Shown here: in pieces, positions 50,135 through 58,912 of the stretch | How the letters are laid out: the number at the start of each line of letters is the position of its first letter | Numbering within the stretch: the stretch's first letter is position 1 | Assembly: GCA_017459865.1 (NCBI GenBank) | Contig: JAFUCD010000020.1 | Coordinates: forward strand, 1 to 64,000 | Length of the DNA: 64,000 bases | DNA from: Oscillospiraceae bacterium | GTDB taxonomy: Bacteria > Bacillota_A > Clostridia > Oscillospirales > Oscillospiraceae | Direction of reading: 5' to 3' | Notes under the pieces: model-generated | Seen by the model: the letters and a program-made list of their open reading frames with translations, nothing else | The model's database searches: none | What the model was told of the DNA's origin: nothing | Program-made: the position numbers and the translations under genes

Positions 50135-51967
50135 ATGAGTGAAAAGAGCAAATCGACCGCGCGTACTGCCGCGGCGGTGCAGCCCCGGAAGCGCAGGGGC
50201 TTTTTCCGCACGATGGGTCTGCTGGTGGTCGCGCTGGTGTATGCCGTCGCCCGCGCCGCCAAGCGCGCCGGCTTCGTCAAGTCGCTGGAGGCGGTCGTCC
50301 TCGCGGCGCTGTGCGTCGTCCTGGTCGTGATCGAGGTCAGGATGGTCCTCTTCAACGCGCCCGCGCGCAGCTCGCCCGAGGAGCAGCGCTCATCGGCGCA
50401 GAGCCAGGTCGTCGCGCCCAAGGAGCAGCCCGTGGTGGATCTCGAGGTCAAGGCGACCGAGGAGACGGAGCCTGAAAACCTCATCCGCGAGCAGACCATC
50501 ATCGCCGACGGCGAGACGCAGAAGCAGTACAGCTTCGACAAGCCCATCCGCTTCGGCGACAGCACGAAGTACGCCTCGCTGCCCGGCATCATCACGTTCC
50601 GTGGCAACAACTACCGCAACGGCGCGGCCTACGGCGTCGCCGACATCACCAAAAACAAGCTCTCCGTCGCCTGGGAGCACGACAGCTCTGCGCTCATGGC
50701 GCCCGACGGCGAGGTCTGGACGGGCAGCGGCTGGACCGGTCAGCCCCTGATCGTCACATGGCCCAAGGAAACGCGCAAGATCATGAACATGGAGACCTGG
50801 GCCAAGCAGCAGGACGAGCTGACCGAGGTCGTCTATGCCACGATGGACGGACATGTCTATTTCTATGAGCTCGAGACCGGCAAGGCCACGCGCGAGCCGC
50901 TGTTTCTCGGCTTCACGTTCAAGGGCGCGGGCGCGCTCGATCCGCGCGGCTGGCCGATCCTGTATGTCGGCGCGGGCTACAACGGTTCGCGCGGCCCGGG
51001 CAGAGCCTTCGCCGTGAGTCTGGTCGACGGCGAGATCCTGTATGAGTTTGGCGCGGCGGACGCCTATTCCCACCGCCAGGGCTGGACGATGTTCGACGGC
51101 TCGCCGCTGGTCTCGCCCGAGACCGACCAGCTCATCTATCCCGGCGAGAGCGGCATCCTGTATATCATCAAGCTCAACACCAAGTATGACGAGGCCAAGG
51201 GCACGCTCACGATGGACCCCGACGAGCCCGTCCGCTGGCGCTATGAGGGCGTGCGCACCGGCGATAAGTTCTGGGTCGGCATCGAGGCCAGCCCCGTCAT
51301 CTGGAACCACTATCTCTACATGGCCGACAACGGCGGCAACCTCATGTGCATGGATCTGGACACGCTCAAGCTCGTCTGGGTGCAGGATACGCTCGACGAC
51401 ACGAACTGCACGCCTGTGCTCGAGTGCGAGGACGGACACCCCTATATCTACATCAGCACATCCTTCCACGCCGGCTGGCGCGCGAGCGAGAACAGCTCCT
51501 GCGAGATCCCGGTCTGGAAGATCGACGCGCTGGACGGCAGCGTCGTCTGGGAGCATTCCTATGACTGCTACACCGTCTCCGGCGTCTCCGGCGGCGTGCA
51601 GGGCACGCCCGCCTGCGGCAGGAACGATCTCGCGGACATGGTCTTCGTCCCCGTCGCCCGCACGGGCAAGAACGCGTCGGCAGGCGTCCTCGCCGCGCTC
51701 GATAAAAGGACCGGCAAGACCGTCTGGGAGTTCAAGACCGAGATGTACAGCTGGTCGTCCCCGGTCGACGTCTATGACAGCGAGGGGCACGGCTATATCC
51801 TCTATCCCACTGCGGGCGGCTATCTCTATCTGCTCGACGGCGCGACCGGCAAGAAGCTCGATGAGATCGACCTCGGCGGCAACGTGGAGGCGAGCTGCGC
51901 CGTGTTCAACAACATGGTCGTCGTCGGCCACCGCCTGCAGAAGATCTACGGGATCAAGCTGAGCTGA
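50135..51967 (+). CDS. Membrane-anchored PQQ-like beta-propeller protein
   Basis: A 610-residue protein with a basic cytosolic N-terminus, one transmembrane helix (about residues 53-73), a short linker, then an extracytoplasmic propeller of PQQ-type blades. Visible blade motifs are VVYATMDGHVYFYELETGK, PLVSPETDQLIYPGESGILY, LYMADNGGNLMCMDLDTLKL and GYLYLLDGATGKKLDEI. Such domains bind proteins or glycans and have no assumed enzyme activity without the PQQ site. SD GAGGAGAAAG precedes ATG 50135. Function unknown. Confidence 0.87.
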   Translation: MSEKSKSTARTAAAVQPRKRRGFFRTMGLLVVALVYAVARAAKRAGFVKSLEAVVLAALCVVLVVIEVRMVLFNAPARSSPEEQRSSAQSQVVAPKEQPVVDLEVKATEETEPENLIREQTIIADGETQKQYSFDKPIRFGDSTKYASLPGIITFRGNNYRNGAAYGVADITKNKLSVAWEHDSSALMAPDGEVWTGSGWTGQPLIVTWPKETRKIMNMETWAKQQDELTEVVYATMDGHVYFYELETGKATREPLFLGFTFKGAGALDPRGWPILYVGAGYNGSRGPGRAFAVSLVDGEILYEFGAADAYSHRQGWTMFDGSPLVSPETDQLIYPGESGILYIIKLNTKYDEAKGTLTMDPDEPVRWRYEGVRTGDKFWVGIEASPVIWNHYLYMADNGGNLMCMDLDTLKLVWVQDTLDDTNCTPVLECEDGHPYIYISTSFHAGWRASENSSCEIPVWKIDALDGSVVWEHSYDCYTVSGVSGGVQGTPACGRNDLADMVFVPVARTGKNASAGVLAALDKRTGKTVWEFKTEMYSWSSPVDVYDSEGHGYILYPTAGGYLYLLDGATGKKLDEIDLGGNVEASCAVFNNMVVVGHRLQKIYGIKLS

Positions 51968-52050
51968 ACCATTCAAGAACGCAGCGTTTTTGAATGAGAG
52001 AAAAGCGCGGCAAGACGGAGGACCCTCTCCGTTACGGCTGACGCCGTGCC

Positions 52051-52166
52051 TCGTCGAACCGGGCGCATTCCATTCCGCCGCCGCGGTTTGCGTAAGAGCC
52101 GCGCCGTCTCCATATCTATTTCCCCGGTTCTCCTCTCCAAAAACACACAAGTCTGCGTGTTTTTGG
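52051..52166 (-). repeat. Dispersed structured element R2, copy b
   Basis: Inverted copy of 26759-26880. Read on the minus strand: hairpin CCAAAAACAC / GTGTTTTTGG (52137-52166), GAGAGGAGAACCGGGGAA, ATATGGAGACGGC, an inner stem GCGG...CCGC in place of the longer hairpin of copy a, and GCGGCGGAATGGA..GCGCCC. Confidence 0.72.
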
Positions 52167-52224
52167 TTTCTGCTTTGGGGAGGCAAGAGGATTGCTGCGC
52201 TTATGTCGGTGCAACGCACCTCTT

Positions 52225-52275
52225 GGCTCACCCTCTGGGGGAGCTGTCGAGCGCCAGCGAGACTGAGAGGGGCTT
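52225..52275 (+). repeat. Dispersed repeat CCCTCT...GTCGAGCG...AGACTGAGAGGG
   Basis: CCCTCT (52231-52236) pairs with AGAGGG (52266-52271) around GGGGGAGCTGTCGAGCG and CCAGCGAGACTG. I recall this unit as one of the commonest intergenic repeats of gut Clostridia, with a variable centre. Only one copy is in the window. Confidence 0.55.
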
Positions 52276-52328
52276 CCATCCACCGCCGCACCCGGGCGGA
52301 TCCGCACCGGTTTCCCGAAACCGCACTA

Positions 52329-52360
52329 TTTCAAATCCGTCGCGAAGCGACACCACAATT
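52329..52360 (-). repeat. Copy of the TTGTGGTGTCG-hairpin unit
   Basis: On the minus strand TTGTGGTGTCGC-tt-GCGACGGATTTGAAA, matching 41958-41990 with a shorter stem. It is followed on the plus strand by CTTCATT repeats (52360-52383). Confidence 0.65.
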
Positions 52361-52395
52361 CTTCATTTTTCATTCTTCATTCAAAAAAGCATCAG

Positions 52396-52515
52396 GGCGG
52401 GGACCTGTGCCCCCGCCGTGTGTCCGGCGGAAGCGGCGGCCCACGGGTGGCCGCCCTACGGGGTGCGGCTGATCGGGTTCATGCGCCGTAGGGCGGGGAC
52501 CTGTGCCCCGCCGTT
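52396..52515. repeat. GC-rich palindromic repeats (GGGCGGGGACCTGTGCCCC type)
   Basis: Two units with GGCGGGGACCTGTGCCCC (near 52398 and 52494) flank a unit GGCGGCCCACGGGTGGCCGCC. The second is the exact reverse complement, over 26 bases, of the last tandem unit upstream of recA (27797-27822). Confidence 0.75.
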
Positions 52516-52548
52516 TCGCAGTCACCGCCGCACCACCGTCATGAACGC

Positions 52549-52587
52549 AAAAAGTCCCGGCGCGGAGATCCCGCGCCGGGACTTTTT
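52549..52587. terminator. Terminator of the CAP/SLH protein gene
   Basis: A 17-bp perfect stem (52549-52565 with 52571-52587) with outer A5/T5 runs. Confidence 0.9.
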
Positions 52588-52596
52588 GCTTTGCTG

Positions 52597-55122
52597 TTAT
52601 TTCATGTCTCTGTACAGGAACGTCACGATCTGCGCTCTGGTGCAGGGATCGTCGGGACTGAACGTGCTCGCGCTCGTGCCCTGCGTGATGTTCTTCGACA
52701 CCGCCCAGAGGACCGCGCTGTAATAATACTGCCCGTTGTCAACGTCCGCGAACGGATTCGTGCCGCTCGCCTCCGGCTGTCCCTCCGCTCTCCAGAGGAA
52801 CGTCACGACATGGGCGCGCGTGCAGGGATCGTTGGGGGAGAAGGTCGTGTCGCTCGTGCCGACCGTGATGCCCTTTTCGACCGCCCAGAGGACCGCCTTG
52901 TAGAAGTAATCCTCGGTCTGGACGTCGACGAACTTGTTCACCGTGGTCGACGGCTCCGGTTCGCCCATCGCGCGCCAGAGGAAGGTCACGACCTGTCCGC
53001 GCGTGCAGGTGGCGTCGGGGGAGAACGTCGTGTCGCTCGTGCCCTTCGTGATCTGCGGGTCGTGGTTCACCGCCCAGAGGACGGGGTCGAAGTAGTACGC
53101 GCCTTTCACCACGTCGGAGAAGGGATTGGGCGGGGTGAGCACCCCGATGGGGCGCGTCTCGGTCTCGAGACAACGGGCGCAGATACGGGATTCCTCGCCC
53201 TCGGCGGTCTCGGTGGCGGGCCTTGTCACGGTCCATTCGCTCCATTCATGCCCCAGCGCGGCGACAGCGCGCGTCTCGGTGTGCGCGGGATCGTGCTTGC
53301 AGACGCGCTTCTCTTCGCCGGCCTCGGTGCAGGTCGGTTTCGTGGTCACGACCCACGCGTCCCAGTCGTGTCCCGTGGCCGGGATGGTCTCGGTGCCGAC
53401 GGTCTCGCCGCACACGGCGCATACCGTCGTTTTCTGACCGGGCTCGGTGCAGGTCGGGGCTGTGGTCTGCGTCGTGACAGACGGATGATCGCATTGGATG
53501 GAGACCGTGGCGATCCCGGCGAGCCATGCGTCGGTCCAGCTGCCGGATTTGTTGTAATAGATGCCGATCCAGTCGCCGCTGTCGGCGTTTGCCCAGGAGT
53601 CGACGGCGAAGACATAGTAGCCGCTGTCGTCGATCGAGAAGGACGCGCTGTCGTTGTCAAAGCGCAGCTTTCCGTCCCATCCGCCGGCCGCGCCGGGCTT
53701 GACCTGATACACCTCCGCCCACGGATACGAGATGTTGTAGCGCCACATTCTGATGCTTCCGGACTCGCCGGCTTTGCCGCTGCCGTTCACCGCGCCGAGA
53801 CTGCCGGTGTAGTCATCCACCTGCCACGGTACGGAGATCGTCTGCAGCACGCCGCCCGGGTCGGTGACGTCCTGCGGCAGCCGCGAGGCGTCCGCGCTGT
53901 TGATCCAGCGCTTGTTTGCCGCGTCGACCCGCCACGCGCCGGAGACGGGCAGCCGCACCACACGGCCGACCTCCGTCTGCACGTTGACGGTGTCCGGCAG
54001 GATCGACGCGATCTTCTGCAGACTCGCGTCATCCGTATACCGGCTCGTCATCCTGAGACGGCTCCAGCCGTCAAATGTGAAGCCCGAAACGGTGGTCGGA
54101 GTATAGTTCCGCACATCGAAGAACCGCACGGTGTAGTCGATCTTCGCTTCGCCGCCGGACGCCACATCCGTCAGACCTGTGATCTCGACGCGGAAGGCGT
54201 CGCCGTCGGCGTAACGGGAGGCGTTGTCCTTCGGCGTCGGCTGCACGAAGCTCAGCGTGCTGCCGGTGTGCAGCTTTCCGTTTTCCGCGGTGCAGGTATA
54301 GCTTTCGCCGGTGGCGGTGTTCGTCACGCGCACCTCGGCTGCGCTTGTGGAGCGGATCACGCCGGTGTTCAGCTCCACCGACCACGCGCTGTCGAGCGCG
54401 GACACATCCGTCAGCGGCATGTCGCCCGCCGCCGGGAAGGCGGCAAACGGCTGCGTCATGGTGTTCTCATATTTTTCGATCACGCCGATCGCGATCCTGC
54501 CGGAATAGCCGAACTGTACGCTGCTGTAACGGCTGGTGAGCAGCGCGGTGCGGTGTCCGATCGTGTCCCACGAGCCGCTGCGCAGACTGTAACCCTCGTT
54601 CAGCCAGCCGTTGATCGCGCCGCGCGGGGTGTAGCCCCACGCGAGGATGTTGTGCCACACGCCGGCGCCCTCGTCCCAGAGCGTCTGATCCATGTCCTCC
54701 GGCTTGCGGCTGCTGTCCACGCTGTGGTTGAAGTCCCAGTTGCGCACCAGCGCGGCCTTTTGCAGCGCGGTGCTGTGCACGGACGGCTCCCTGAGCGCGC
54801 TCGCGCCGACGAGCCAGCGATAGTAGTTCGTCATGGCTGTCATGGCGGCGTGCGTGTCGGTCGTCAAAACGCCCTCGGCGTAGGGGCTTTCCAGCGAGGG
54901 CATCGCGCTGTACCAGCTCTCCGTGCTGCTGTTCTGATAGGAGCCGCCGGCTGCGAGCGCCTGGGCATAGTGCTGCCCGATCTCGGCGCGTGTGCGCCCG
55001 GGATACAGCGCGTCGCCGTTGTACACGACCGGCGCTGCCGCGAGGGCGGGGATCATCAGCGATACGCAGAGCAGCACCGCCAGGGCCGCCGAGAGCAGCC
55101 CGTGAAGCAAACGTTTTTTCAC
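52597..55122 (-). CDS. Secreted CAP-like protein with CxxC/GH-W repeats and three SLH domains
   Basis: An 841-residue protein with signal peptide (cleavage near LAAAP). Residues of about 35-240 look like a CAP/SCP-type domain (NYYRWLVGASALREP, NWDFNHSVDSSR, HNILAWGYTPRGAINGWLNEG, GHRTALLTSRYSSVQFGY). Beta domains follow; around residues 515-635 come three Cys/His repeats of the form TCTExGxxxxVCxxCGE...IxAxGHxWxxW, and then three SLH repeats (CTRGQVVTFLWR, CTRAHVVTFLWR, CTRAQIVTFLYR) for wall attachment. GTG 55122 has SD AAAGGAG. The Cys/His repeats resemble those of the proteins encoded at 58913-62031. Confidence 0.87.
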   Translation of the reverse strand: MKKRLLHGLLSAALAVLLCVSLMIPALAAAPVVYNGDALYPGRTRAEIGQHYAQALAAGGSYQNSSTESWYSAMPSLESPYAEGVLTTDTHAAMTAMTNYYRWLVGASALREPSVHSTALQKAALVRNWDFNHSVDSSRKPEDMDQTLWDEGAGVWHNILAWGYTPRGAINGWLNEGYSLRSGSWDTIGHRTALLTSRYSSVQFGYSGRIAIGVIEKYENTMTQPFAAFPAAGDMPLTDVSALDSAWSVELNTGVIRSTSAAEVRVTNTATGESYTCTAENGKLHTGSTLSFVQPTPKDNASRYADGDAFRVEITGLTDVASGGEAKIDYTVRFFDVRNYTPTTVSGFTFDGWSRLRMTSRYTDDASLQKIASILPDTVNVQTEVGRVVRLPVSGAWRVDAANKRWINSADASRLPQDVTDPGGVLQTISVPWQVDDYTGSLGAVNGSGKAGESGSIRMWRYNISYPWAEVYQVKPGAAGGWDGKLRFDNDSASFSIDDSGYYVFAVDSWANADSGDWIGIYYNKSGSWTDAWLAGIATVSIQCDHPSVTTQTTAPTCTEPGQKTTVCAVCGETVGTETIPATGHDWDAWVVTTKPTCTEAGEEKRVCKHDPAHTETRAVAALGHEWSEWTVTRPATETAEGEESRICARCLETETRPIGVLTPPNPFSDVVKGAYYFDPVLWAVNHDPQITKGTSDTTFSPDATCTRGQVVTFLWRAMGEPEPSTTVNKFVDVQTEDYFYKAVLWAVEKGITVGTSDTTFSPNDPCTRAHVVTFLWRAEGQPEASGTNPFADVDNGQYYYSAVLWAVSKNITQGTSASTFSPDDPCTRAQIVTFLYRDMK

Positions 55123-55154
55123 AATGTTCTCCTTTTCTCCGGCGTTGTCGGATT

Positions 55155-55553
55155 TCATTTTCGCAGGTGTCTGAGGCGAAGCAGCAGCTGCGGCAGGCTC
55201 CAGCCGGCCATGTCCAGCCAGACGTCGGTGATCTGTCCGCTTCTGCCCGGGGCAAAAAGCTGGATCGTCTCGTCGAGCAGAGCGACAAGAAAGCCCGCGA
55301 ACACGGACTGGATCACAGCGGTGCGTCCGCGCTGCGGGAAGGCGCCGAACAGGAGCGCGCCGAGCACGGCGTACTCCGTGAAGTGCGCAGCCTTGCGCAC
55401 GAGCCGGTCCGTGACCCACGGGAGGTATTGTACCAGCAGGGCGACGATGCCGCCGCTCTCGGCCTTGCTCTCCGACGCCGGCATCATCGAATGCCCCCAG
55501 ATCACGGCGAGCCACAGCACCGTCAGGACGAGGAAGACGCGCTGACGCTTCAT
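55155..55553 (-). CDS. VanZ-like family membrane protein
   Basis: A 132-residue protein with four transmembrane helices and the VanZ-family lines VRKAAHFTEYAVLGALL and LLDETIQLFAPGRSGQITD followed by VWLDMAG. VanZ itself lowers teicoplanin susceptibility, but most family members have unknown roles and nothing else here suggests resistance. ATG 55553 has SD AGGAG and overlaps the stop of tdk (ATGA), so they are translated together. Confidence 0.88.
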   Translation of the reverse strand: MKRQRVFLVLTVLWLAVIWGHSMMPASESKAESGGIVALLVQYLPWVTDRLVRKAAHFTEYAVLGALLFGAFPQRGRTAVIQSVFAGFLVALLDETIQLFAPGRSGQITDVWLDMAGWSLPQLLLRLRHLRK

Positions 55554-56131
55554 GCGCGCTCCTGCTCGCGGATGCGGTTTTTCCAGCACTTGTGGCACAT
55601 GGCGATATAGCTGTCGTTGCCGCCGAGCAGGATCTGTCCGCCCTCGGTGACGACGCGCCCGTTTTCGTCGATGCGGGCGTTCACGGTCGCCTTGCGGCCG
55701 CAGGCGCAGACGGTCTTGATCTCGGTCAGCGAGTCGGCGAGCTCCATCAGCCGCTGCGCGCCGGGGAAGAAGTGCGTCAGAAAGTCCGTCCGCAGCCCGA
55801 AGCACAGCACCGGCAGATCCTCGTCGTCGACGATCTGGCGCAGCTGGTCGATCTGCGCGGGCGTGAAAAACTGCGCCTCGTCGGCGATGATGACGTCCAC
55901 GTCCGGGATCGATCGGAACGTCTCGAGGATGTTCTCCTCGGGCGTGATGACCTGCGCCTCGCGCTGCAGGCCGATGCGCGAGCGGATGATGTTCTTGCCG
56001 TCGCGGTCGTCGATCGAGGGCTTGATGAGCCAGACCTTCATGCCCAGCTCCTCATAGTTGAACTGCGTGATCAGCGCCTGCGCGGACTTCGAAGAGCCCA
56101 TCGCGCCGTATTTGAAATAGAGCTTTGCCAT
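55550..56131 (-). CDS. tdk: Thymidine kinase (type II)
   Basis: A 193-residue thymidine kinase making dTMP for salvage. P-loop FKYGAMGSSKSAQAL, Walker B-type VIIADEAQFF, FGLRTDF, the zinc-binding CACGRKA and the C-terminal CHKCW. ATG 56131 has SD AAGGAG at 9 bases; a GTG three codons upstream overlaps that SD. It lies 12 bases after udk, forming a nucleoside-salvage operon udk-tdk-VanZ-like. Confidence 0.95.
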   Translation of the reverse strand: MAKLYFKYGAMGSSKSAQALITQFNYEELGMKVWLIKPSIDDRDGKNIIRSRIGLQREAQVITPEENILETFRSIPDVDVIIADEAQFFTPAQIDQLRQIVDDEDLPVLCFGLRTDFLTHFFPGAQRLMELADSLTEIKTVCACGRKATVNARIDENGRVVTEGGQILLGGNDSYIAMCHKCWKNRIREQERA

Positions 56132-56143
56132 AGCGGTCACTCC

Positions 56144-56773
56144 TTAAAAATTCACGTTTCTGCCTTCGATATGCGCTCTGATGCGCTCCATGACGAAGTC
56201 CGTCGCCACGCGGTTGTGACCGCCGGTGGGGATGATGATGTCGGCGTTGCGCTTCGACGGCTCGACGAACATCTCGTGCATGGGCTTGACGGTCGCGAGA
56301 TACTGCGACACGATGCTCTCCAGGTCGCGCCCGCGGTCGCGCGTGTCGCGCACGATGCGCCGCAGGATGCGCACGTCCGCGTCCGTGTCGACGAAGATCT
56401 TCACGTCCATGCGCTTGCACAGCTCCGGATCCGCGAAGATGAGGATGCCCTCCACGACGACGACCTTCGCGGGCTTGACGGCGATGGTCTTGTCCGAACG
56501 GTTGTGCACCGTGTAGTCGTACACCGGGCATTGGATCGTCTCGCCCCGGCGCAGCGCCTCGAGATGCTGCACCAGCAGATCCGTGTCGAAGGCGTTGGGG
56601 TGGTCGTAGTTGAGCTTCGTGCGCTCGGCGTAGCTCAGGTCGTCGTGCCGCTTGTAGTAGTTGTCGTGATACAGCACGCTCACATCGCCGCCGAATTCCT
56701 TCATGATGCGCTTGGTGATGGTGGTCTTGCCGCTGCCGGTGCCCCCGGCGATGCCGATGGTGATCATATCCAT
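56144..56773 (-). CDS. udk: Uridine kinase
   Basis: A 209-residue uridine/cytidine kinase: P-loop GIAGGTGSGKTT, the substrate region YHDNYYKRHDDLSY and NYDHPNAFDTDLLVQHL, VVVEGILIF (Walker B), and the lid RDTRDRGRD. It makes UMP/CMP in pyrimidine salvage. First gene of the operon with tdk, behind the promoter at 56809-56837. Confidence 0.96.
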   Translation of the reverse strand: MDMITIGIAGGTGSGKTTITKRIMKEFGGDVSVLYHDNYYKRHDDLSYAERTKLNYDHPNAFDTDLLVQHLEALRRGETIQCPVYDYTVHNRSDKTIAVKPAKVVVVEGILIFADPELCKRMDVKIFVDTDADVRILRRIVRDTRDRGRDLESIVSQYLATVKPMHEMFVEPSKRNADIIIPTGGHNRVATDFVMERIRAHIEGRNVNF

Positions 56774-56808
56774 AACAAGAACCCCTTTTCTGTTTTTTTA
56801 TCAAAAAT

Positions 56809-56837
56809 ACTATACCATAGTCGCCCGCGCCTTGCAA
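56809..56837 (-). promoter_or_regulatory. Promoter of the udk-tdk operon
   Basis: Minus strand: TTGCAA (56832-56837), 17-bp spacer, TATAGT (56809-56814). Confidence 0.7.
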
Positions 56838-56883
56838 ATCGCATTTTTGCACAAAAGCGCGCGGGTCCGGACGGAATGCGCGC

Positions 56884-57756
56884 TCAGCTCGGGAACAGCC
56901 GGTCGACATAGCCGAGAAAACGCTCCACCGCAACCGGCGGTTCCCCTTCGCGCAGGGCGAGACAGATCGTGCGCTGTGCGCCGTCCTCGACCGGACGCAG
57001 CGCCACGCGGTAGGGCACGCGCCGCAATATCAGCTCCGGCAGGATGCTCACGCCGAGTCCGTTTTCCACCATCGACATGATGGCAAAGTCGTCCGAGGAT
57101 GTGAACTGCACGCGCGGGGCGAGCCCCGCCTCGGCGAAGAGGCGCGACACCAGCTCGGGCCCGCCGTCGTCCAGCAGCATGAAGGGCTCGGCGGCGAGCG
57201 CCGCGAGCGGCACGCGCGGAAGCGCTGCGAGCGGGTGTCCCTCCGGCAGCACGGCCAGCAGCGGGTCCGCGCCCAGCACGCGCGTCTGCAGCGCGGGCGT
57301 GACCGGCTGGCACAGAAACCCGCAGTCGGCGCGCCCGGAGAGCAGCCATTGCTCGATTTCGGAATTCACGCCCGTCAAAAGCTCGTAATCGATGCCCGGA
57401 TAGTCCTCCCGAAAGGCGCGGATCACGCCCGGCAGCCATTGCGCCGCCACGCTGGAAAAGGCGGCGACGCGGATCAGCCCGGACTCCAGCCCGTGCAGCG
57501 CGTCCACATCGGCGGCCAGCGCCGCGTCCGCCGCGCAGAGCGCCCGGATGCGCGGCAGCAGCCGCGTGCCCTCGGCCGTCAGCGCCACGCCGCCGCGCCC
57601 GCGCGTCAGGAGCGTCACGCGCCATTCGTGCTCCAGCTCCGCGATCATCCGGCTCACGCCCGACTGGGAGTAGTGCAGCGCCTCGGCTGCGCGCGTGAAG
57701 CTGCCGAGCTCCACCGTTTTCAAAAACGCCCGGTATTTCAGCATTCCGCTGTCCAT
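56884..57756 (-). CDS. LysR-family transcriptional regulator
   Basis: A 290-residue LTTR: helix-turn-helix in residues 1-60 (TVELGSFTRAAEALHYSQSG then VSRMIAELEHEW) and effector domain (90-290). It is similar in layout to the regulator at 31771-32646 but is not a recent copy. Divergent from the EamA transporter gene, the probable target; the gap between them holds a short inverted repeat (57773-57789). Confidence 0.92.
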   Translation of the reverse strand: MDSGMLKYRAFLKTVELGSFTRAAEALHYSQSGVSRMIAELEHEWRVTLLTRGRGGVALTAEGTRLLPRIRALCAADAALAADVDALHGLESGLIRVAAFSSVAAQWLPGVIRAFREDYPGIDYELLTGVNSEIEQWLLSGRADCGFLCQPVTPALQTRVLGADPLLAVLPEGHPLAALPRVPLAALAAEPFMLLDDGGPELVSRLFAEAGLAPRVQFTSSDDFAIMSMVENGLGVSILPELILRRVPYRVALRPVEDGAQRTICLALREGEPPVAVERFLGYVDRLFPS

Positions 57757-57772
57757 TGCATCGCGCCCTTTT

Positions 57773-57789
57773 CATGACAAAACATCATG
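57773..57789. promoter_or_regulatory. Inverted repeat, possible LysR site
   Basis: CATGA-caaaaca-TCATG lies 16 bases upstream of the LysR start; another ATCATG follows at 57794. Confidence 0.4.
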
Positions 57790-57810
57790 CAAATCATGTA
57801 TAAGATTCGC

Positions 57811-57839
57811 TTTTCAAATGTATGTGCTCATGATACACT
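57811..57839 (+). promoter_or_regulatory. Probable promoter of the EamA transporter gene
   Basis: TTTTCA (57811-57816), 17-bp spacer, TACACT (57834-57839). Confidence 0.45.
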
Positions 57840-57870
57840 CATCCCGAAGAAAACGCAAGGGGGGATGCGC

Positions 57871-58758
57871 GTGAAGCGCACGGCTTTTTTCAAATATCTC
57901 GCGGCGCTGCTGCTCTTCGGATCGAACGGCGTCGCGGCGACGGGCGTCGCGCTTCCGAGCGGGGCGATCGTGCTTGCGCGTTCGGCGCTGGGCGCGGTCA
58001 CGCTCTCGGCTGTGCTCTGCCTGACGGGGCGTCGCCCGGCGCTGCGTCTCGGTCAGGCGGCACCGGCGCTGGCGTCCGGCGCGTGTCTGGGGCTGAACTG
58101 GCTGTGTCTGTTCGCCGCCTTCCGGCTGATCGGCGTCGGCACGGCGACGCTGCTGGGCTACTGCGGTCCGGTGCTGGTGCTGGCGCTCTCGGCGCTGCTG
58201 TTTCATGAGCGGCTGACCCCCGCGCGGCTCGCGGGCATCGGCGCGGTGCTCTGTGGCGTCGTGCTCTTAAACGGCGCTGCGTCCGGCGAGAGCGCGCTCG
58301 GCGTTGTGCTGGGGCTCCTGGCGGCGGTTTTTTATGCCGCGATGCTCCTGCTCGGGCGGCAGACCTCCGGCGATCCGGGCGCGGAGACCGTGCTCCTGCG
58401 GCTCGTGGGCGCGGCGCTCGTCACGGCTGCCGCCGCCCACCTGCGCGGCGAGCTCAGCGCCTTTGCCGGACTCGGCGCCGCCTCGTGGGCGCGCCTGCTG
58501 TGGCTCGGCGTTGTGAATACGGGGCTGGGCTGCTGGCTCTATTTTTCCGCGGCGGACCGGCTGCCGCTGCACACCGTTGCCGTCTGCGGATATCTCGAGC
58601 CGCTGAGTGCGGTGGCGTTCTCGGCGGTGCTGCTCGGTGAGCCGCTGACGCCCGCAAAGCTCCTCGGCGCGGCGCTCATCCTCGGCGGCGCCGCCTTCGC
58701 CGAGCTGTACAGACCGGCGCGCGCGGCAAACAGGCGCGTCACCGGCGTCTCCGTTTAA
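57871..58758 (+). CDS. EamA/DMT-family transporter
   Basis: A 295-residue protein with ten transmembrane helices in two EamA repeats (about 5-135 and 145-285). Typical lines are LFAAFRLIGVGTATLLGYCG near the end of the first repeat and VAVCGYLEPLSAVAFSAVLL with GEPLTPAKLLGAALILGG in the second. DMT transporters export amino acids or other metabolites; substrate unknown. GTG 57871 is favoured because the SD AAGGGGG is 7 bases away, while ATG 57865 is too close to it. Probably controlled by the divergent LysR. Confidence 0.9.
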   Translation: MKRTAFFKYLAALLLFGSNGVAATGVALPSGAIVLARSALGAVTLSAVLCLTGRRPALRLGQAAPALASGACLGLNWLCLFAAFRLIGVGTATLLGYCGPVLVLALSALLFHERLTPARLAGIGAVLCGVVLLNGAASGESALGVVLGLLAAVFYAAMLLLGRQTSGDPGAETVLLRLVGAALVTAAAAHLRGELSAFAGLGAASWARLLWLGVVNTGLGCWLYFSAADRLPLHTVAVCGYLEPLSAVAFSAVLLGEPLTPAKLLGAALILGGAAFAELYRPARAANRRVTGVSV

Positions 58759-58837
58759 GCGCCGTTTTTCATTTTCCGATCCGCACCATCTGTCCGGTGG
58801 TGCGGATTTGTCGTTTATCGCATGCTGCTGAATTCCA

Positions 58838-58867
58838 TTGACGAACGGTGTCATATTCGGGTATAAT
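58838..58867 (+). promoter_or_regulatory. Promoter of the zinc-ribbon gene cluster
   Basis: TTGACG (58838-58843), 18-bp spacer, TATAAT (58862-58867). Confidence 0.75.
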
Positions 58868-58912
58868 GGATAAAACTGTTTGATTCTGTCCCGGAAAGGA
58901 GTGTGGCGTCGG

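Noticed and set aside
52591..55545. Open frame of 984 codons on the plus strand
   Set aside because: Antisense to the CAP/SLH protein, whose SLH repeats and signal peptide are clear.
55155..55553. Glycopeptide resistance
   Set aside because: The VanZ-like protein stands alone after tdk; no other van genes are nearby, and most members of the family have no proven role in resistance.
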